Shown: piece by piece, positions 32,720-33,548 of the stretch | Position numbering within the stretch: position 1 is the first letter of the stretch | Layout: each line of letters begins with the position of its first letter | Source of the DNA: Nocardiopsis halotolerans DSM 44410 | GTDB lineage: Bacteria; Actinomycetota; Actinomycetes; Streptosporangiales; Streptosporangiaceae | Reading direction: 5' to 3' | Length of the DNA stretch: 33,548 nt | NCBI RefSeq assembly: GCF_000341065.1 | Contig: NZ_ANAX01000107.1 | Span: 1-33,548 of the forward strand | Position numbers and translations under genes: made by a program | The notes under the pieces: generated by a model | Told to the model about the DNA's origin: nothing | What the model saw: only the letters and a program-made list of their open reading frames with translations | The model's database searches: none

Positions 32720-33548
32720 TTGCAGGACGAGTTCAGCGCCCTCATCGCCGACTACAAGGCCGGCAGGATCAGCGGCGACACGGTCAGGGACCTGCTGGAA
32801 CGGACGAGGCGGGGGGAGCGGCCCCAGGAGCTCTCGGAGGGGCAGCGTGGCCTCTGGGCGCTCCAGAGGTCCTATCCGGGAACCTCCGCCTACAACGTTC
32901 CGATGTGCTTCCGCGTCAGCGGTCTGGACACGGCCGTCCTGCGCGAGGCCTGCCGGGCGGTGGTGCGGGAGCATCCGGTGCTCAGCACCGTGATCCACAG
33001 CTCCGAGGGTGTTCCGTACCAGTCCGTCGACCCGGAGCGGCCGCTCGACTTCTCCCACCGGTACCTGGCCGGGGACGAGGAGATGCGGGACGCGCTCCGA
33101 CGGGAGAAGGAGCTGCCCTTCGAGATCGAGGGGGGCTCCCTTCTCCGGGTGCGTGTCCTCGAACGCGCCGGGGACGAGGCCGTCGTCCTGGTGGTCGTCC
33201 ACCACATCGTCTTCGACGGCAGCTCGGCCCGGATCCTGGCGGACTCGCTGTTCGACGCCTACCAGGCTCTGCTGGAGGGAAGGGACGCCCCCGGACCGGA
33301 GCGCGCAGAGGTGGCGTTCCACGACTTCGTGCGGCGGGAACGGCGCAGGCTCGCGGAGACGCGCTCCTCCGCGCTCGCCCACTGGCGCGACAGGCTCGAC
33401 GGTCCGCTGCCGTTCCTGGCCCTTCCCACGGAGCGGCCGCACTCGCGGGTCCGGAACCCGTTCGCCGGAGCGACCCACTCCAACGATCTGCCCGAGGAAC
33501 TGGCCGCGAGGGTCGCCGGTCTCGCGGACGCCCGCCACGGCTACAGCT
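32720..33548 (+). CDS. NRPS (PKS-NRPS hybrid line) protein starting with a condensation domain (partial)
   Basis: From a TTG at 32720, 276 codons stay open to the window end. Residues 1-33 (EFSALIADYKAGRISGDTVR and following) look like an N-terminal docking segment. From about residue 37 a condensation domain starts with LSEGQRGLWALQRSYPG. The catalytic motif HHxxxDG is present as H161-H162-IVF-D166-G167. It would join the polyketide carried by the last ACP of the preceding PKS to an amino acid; adenylation and carrier domains are expected beyond the right edge. The start lies 4 bases after the PKS stop, with GAGAGGG about 8 bases upstream, so translation is coupled. No ATG or GTG fits upstream. 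Which amino acid is used cannot be seen. Confidence 0.88.
   Translation, partial: MQDEFSALIADYKAGRISGDTVRDLLERTRRGERPQELSEGQRGLWALQRSYPGTSAYNVPMCFRVSGLDTAVLREACRAVVREHPVLSTVIHSSEGVPYQSVDPERPLDFSHRYLAGDEEMRDALRREKELPFEIEGGSLLRVRVLERAGDEAVVLVVVHHIVFDGSSARILADSLFDAYQALLEGRDAPGPERAEVAFHDFVRRERRRLAETRSSALAHWRDRLDGPLPFLALPTERPHSRVRNPFAGATHSNDLPEELAARVAGLADARHGYS

Overview
The window is high-GC actinomycete DNA, compatible with a Nocardiopsis/Streptomyces-type genome. Codons are strongly G/C-ended, RBSs are strong GGAGG types, and GTG and TTG starts occur. The gene families also fit: Asp23/AmaP-type envelope genes, a large ATP-binding LuxR (LAL) activator and a giant modular PKS. No tRNA, rRNA, insertion sequence or CRISPR array was seen.

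Left part (1-8.1 kb), chromosomal housekeeping and envelope genes. A partial ABC-2-type permease is followed by a decaying Asp23/DUF6286/AmaP-like stress locus on the minus strand: an Asp23 remnant, a frameshifted DUF6286 gene and a shortened AmaP-like gene. On the plus strand lies an intact ECF sigma factor overlapping a fusion of an anti-sigma zinc finger with an Asp23-like domain. It converges with a short second DUF6286-like gene. Then come a membrane-anchored ACT-domain protein, an exported L,D-transpeptidase, a PP2C-like phosphatase and a small helix-turn-helix protein.

Middle part (8.1-12.6 kb), minus strand. An alditol-oxidase-type flavoprotein, an SDR dehydrogenase, a SAM methyltransferase and a small unknown ORF coupled to the methyltransferase. 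About 1 kb of non-coding, less GC-rich DNA with inverted repeats follows.

Right part (12.6 kb to the end), a biosynthetic gene cluster that continues beyond the window. It starts with a FAD-dependent tryptophan halogenase of the same length and catalytic numbering as RebH (tryptophan 7-halogenase). A flavin reductase follows; it sits in one minus-strand transcription unit with a 1014-aa LAL regulator. A regulatory region with a CRP-type palindrome separates the regulator from a single gene of about 4700 codons encoding an AT-less (trans-AT) PKS. The domain order is GNAT-ACP / KS-DH-KR-ACP / KS-KR-ACP / KS0-DH-ACP / KS-ACP plus a C-terminal tail. Four bases later an NRPS-type protein begins with a condensation domain, cut by the window end.

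How the genes could work together (inference). The GNAT domain loads an acetyl starter. Module 1 makes a crotonyl unit. The split KS-KR-ACP/KS0-DH-ACP bimodule adds a second double bond. The last module leaves a beta-keto group, giving a 3-oxo-octadienoyl-like chain. The condensation domain then joins this chain to an amino acid, for which a chlorinated tryptophan is an attractive guess given the adjacent halogenase and flavin reductase. The malonyl transferase that must serve the AT-less modules is not in the window.
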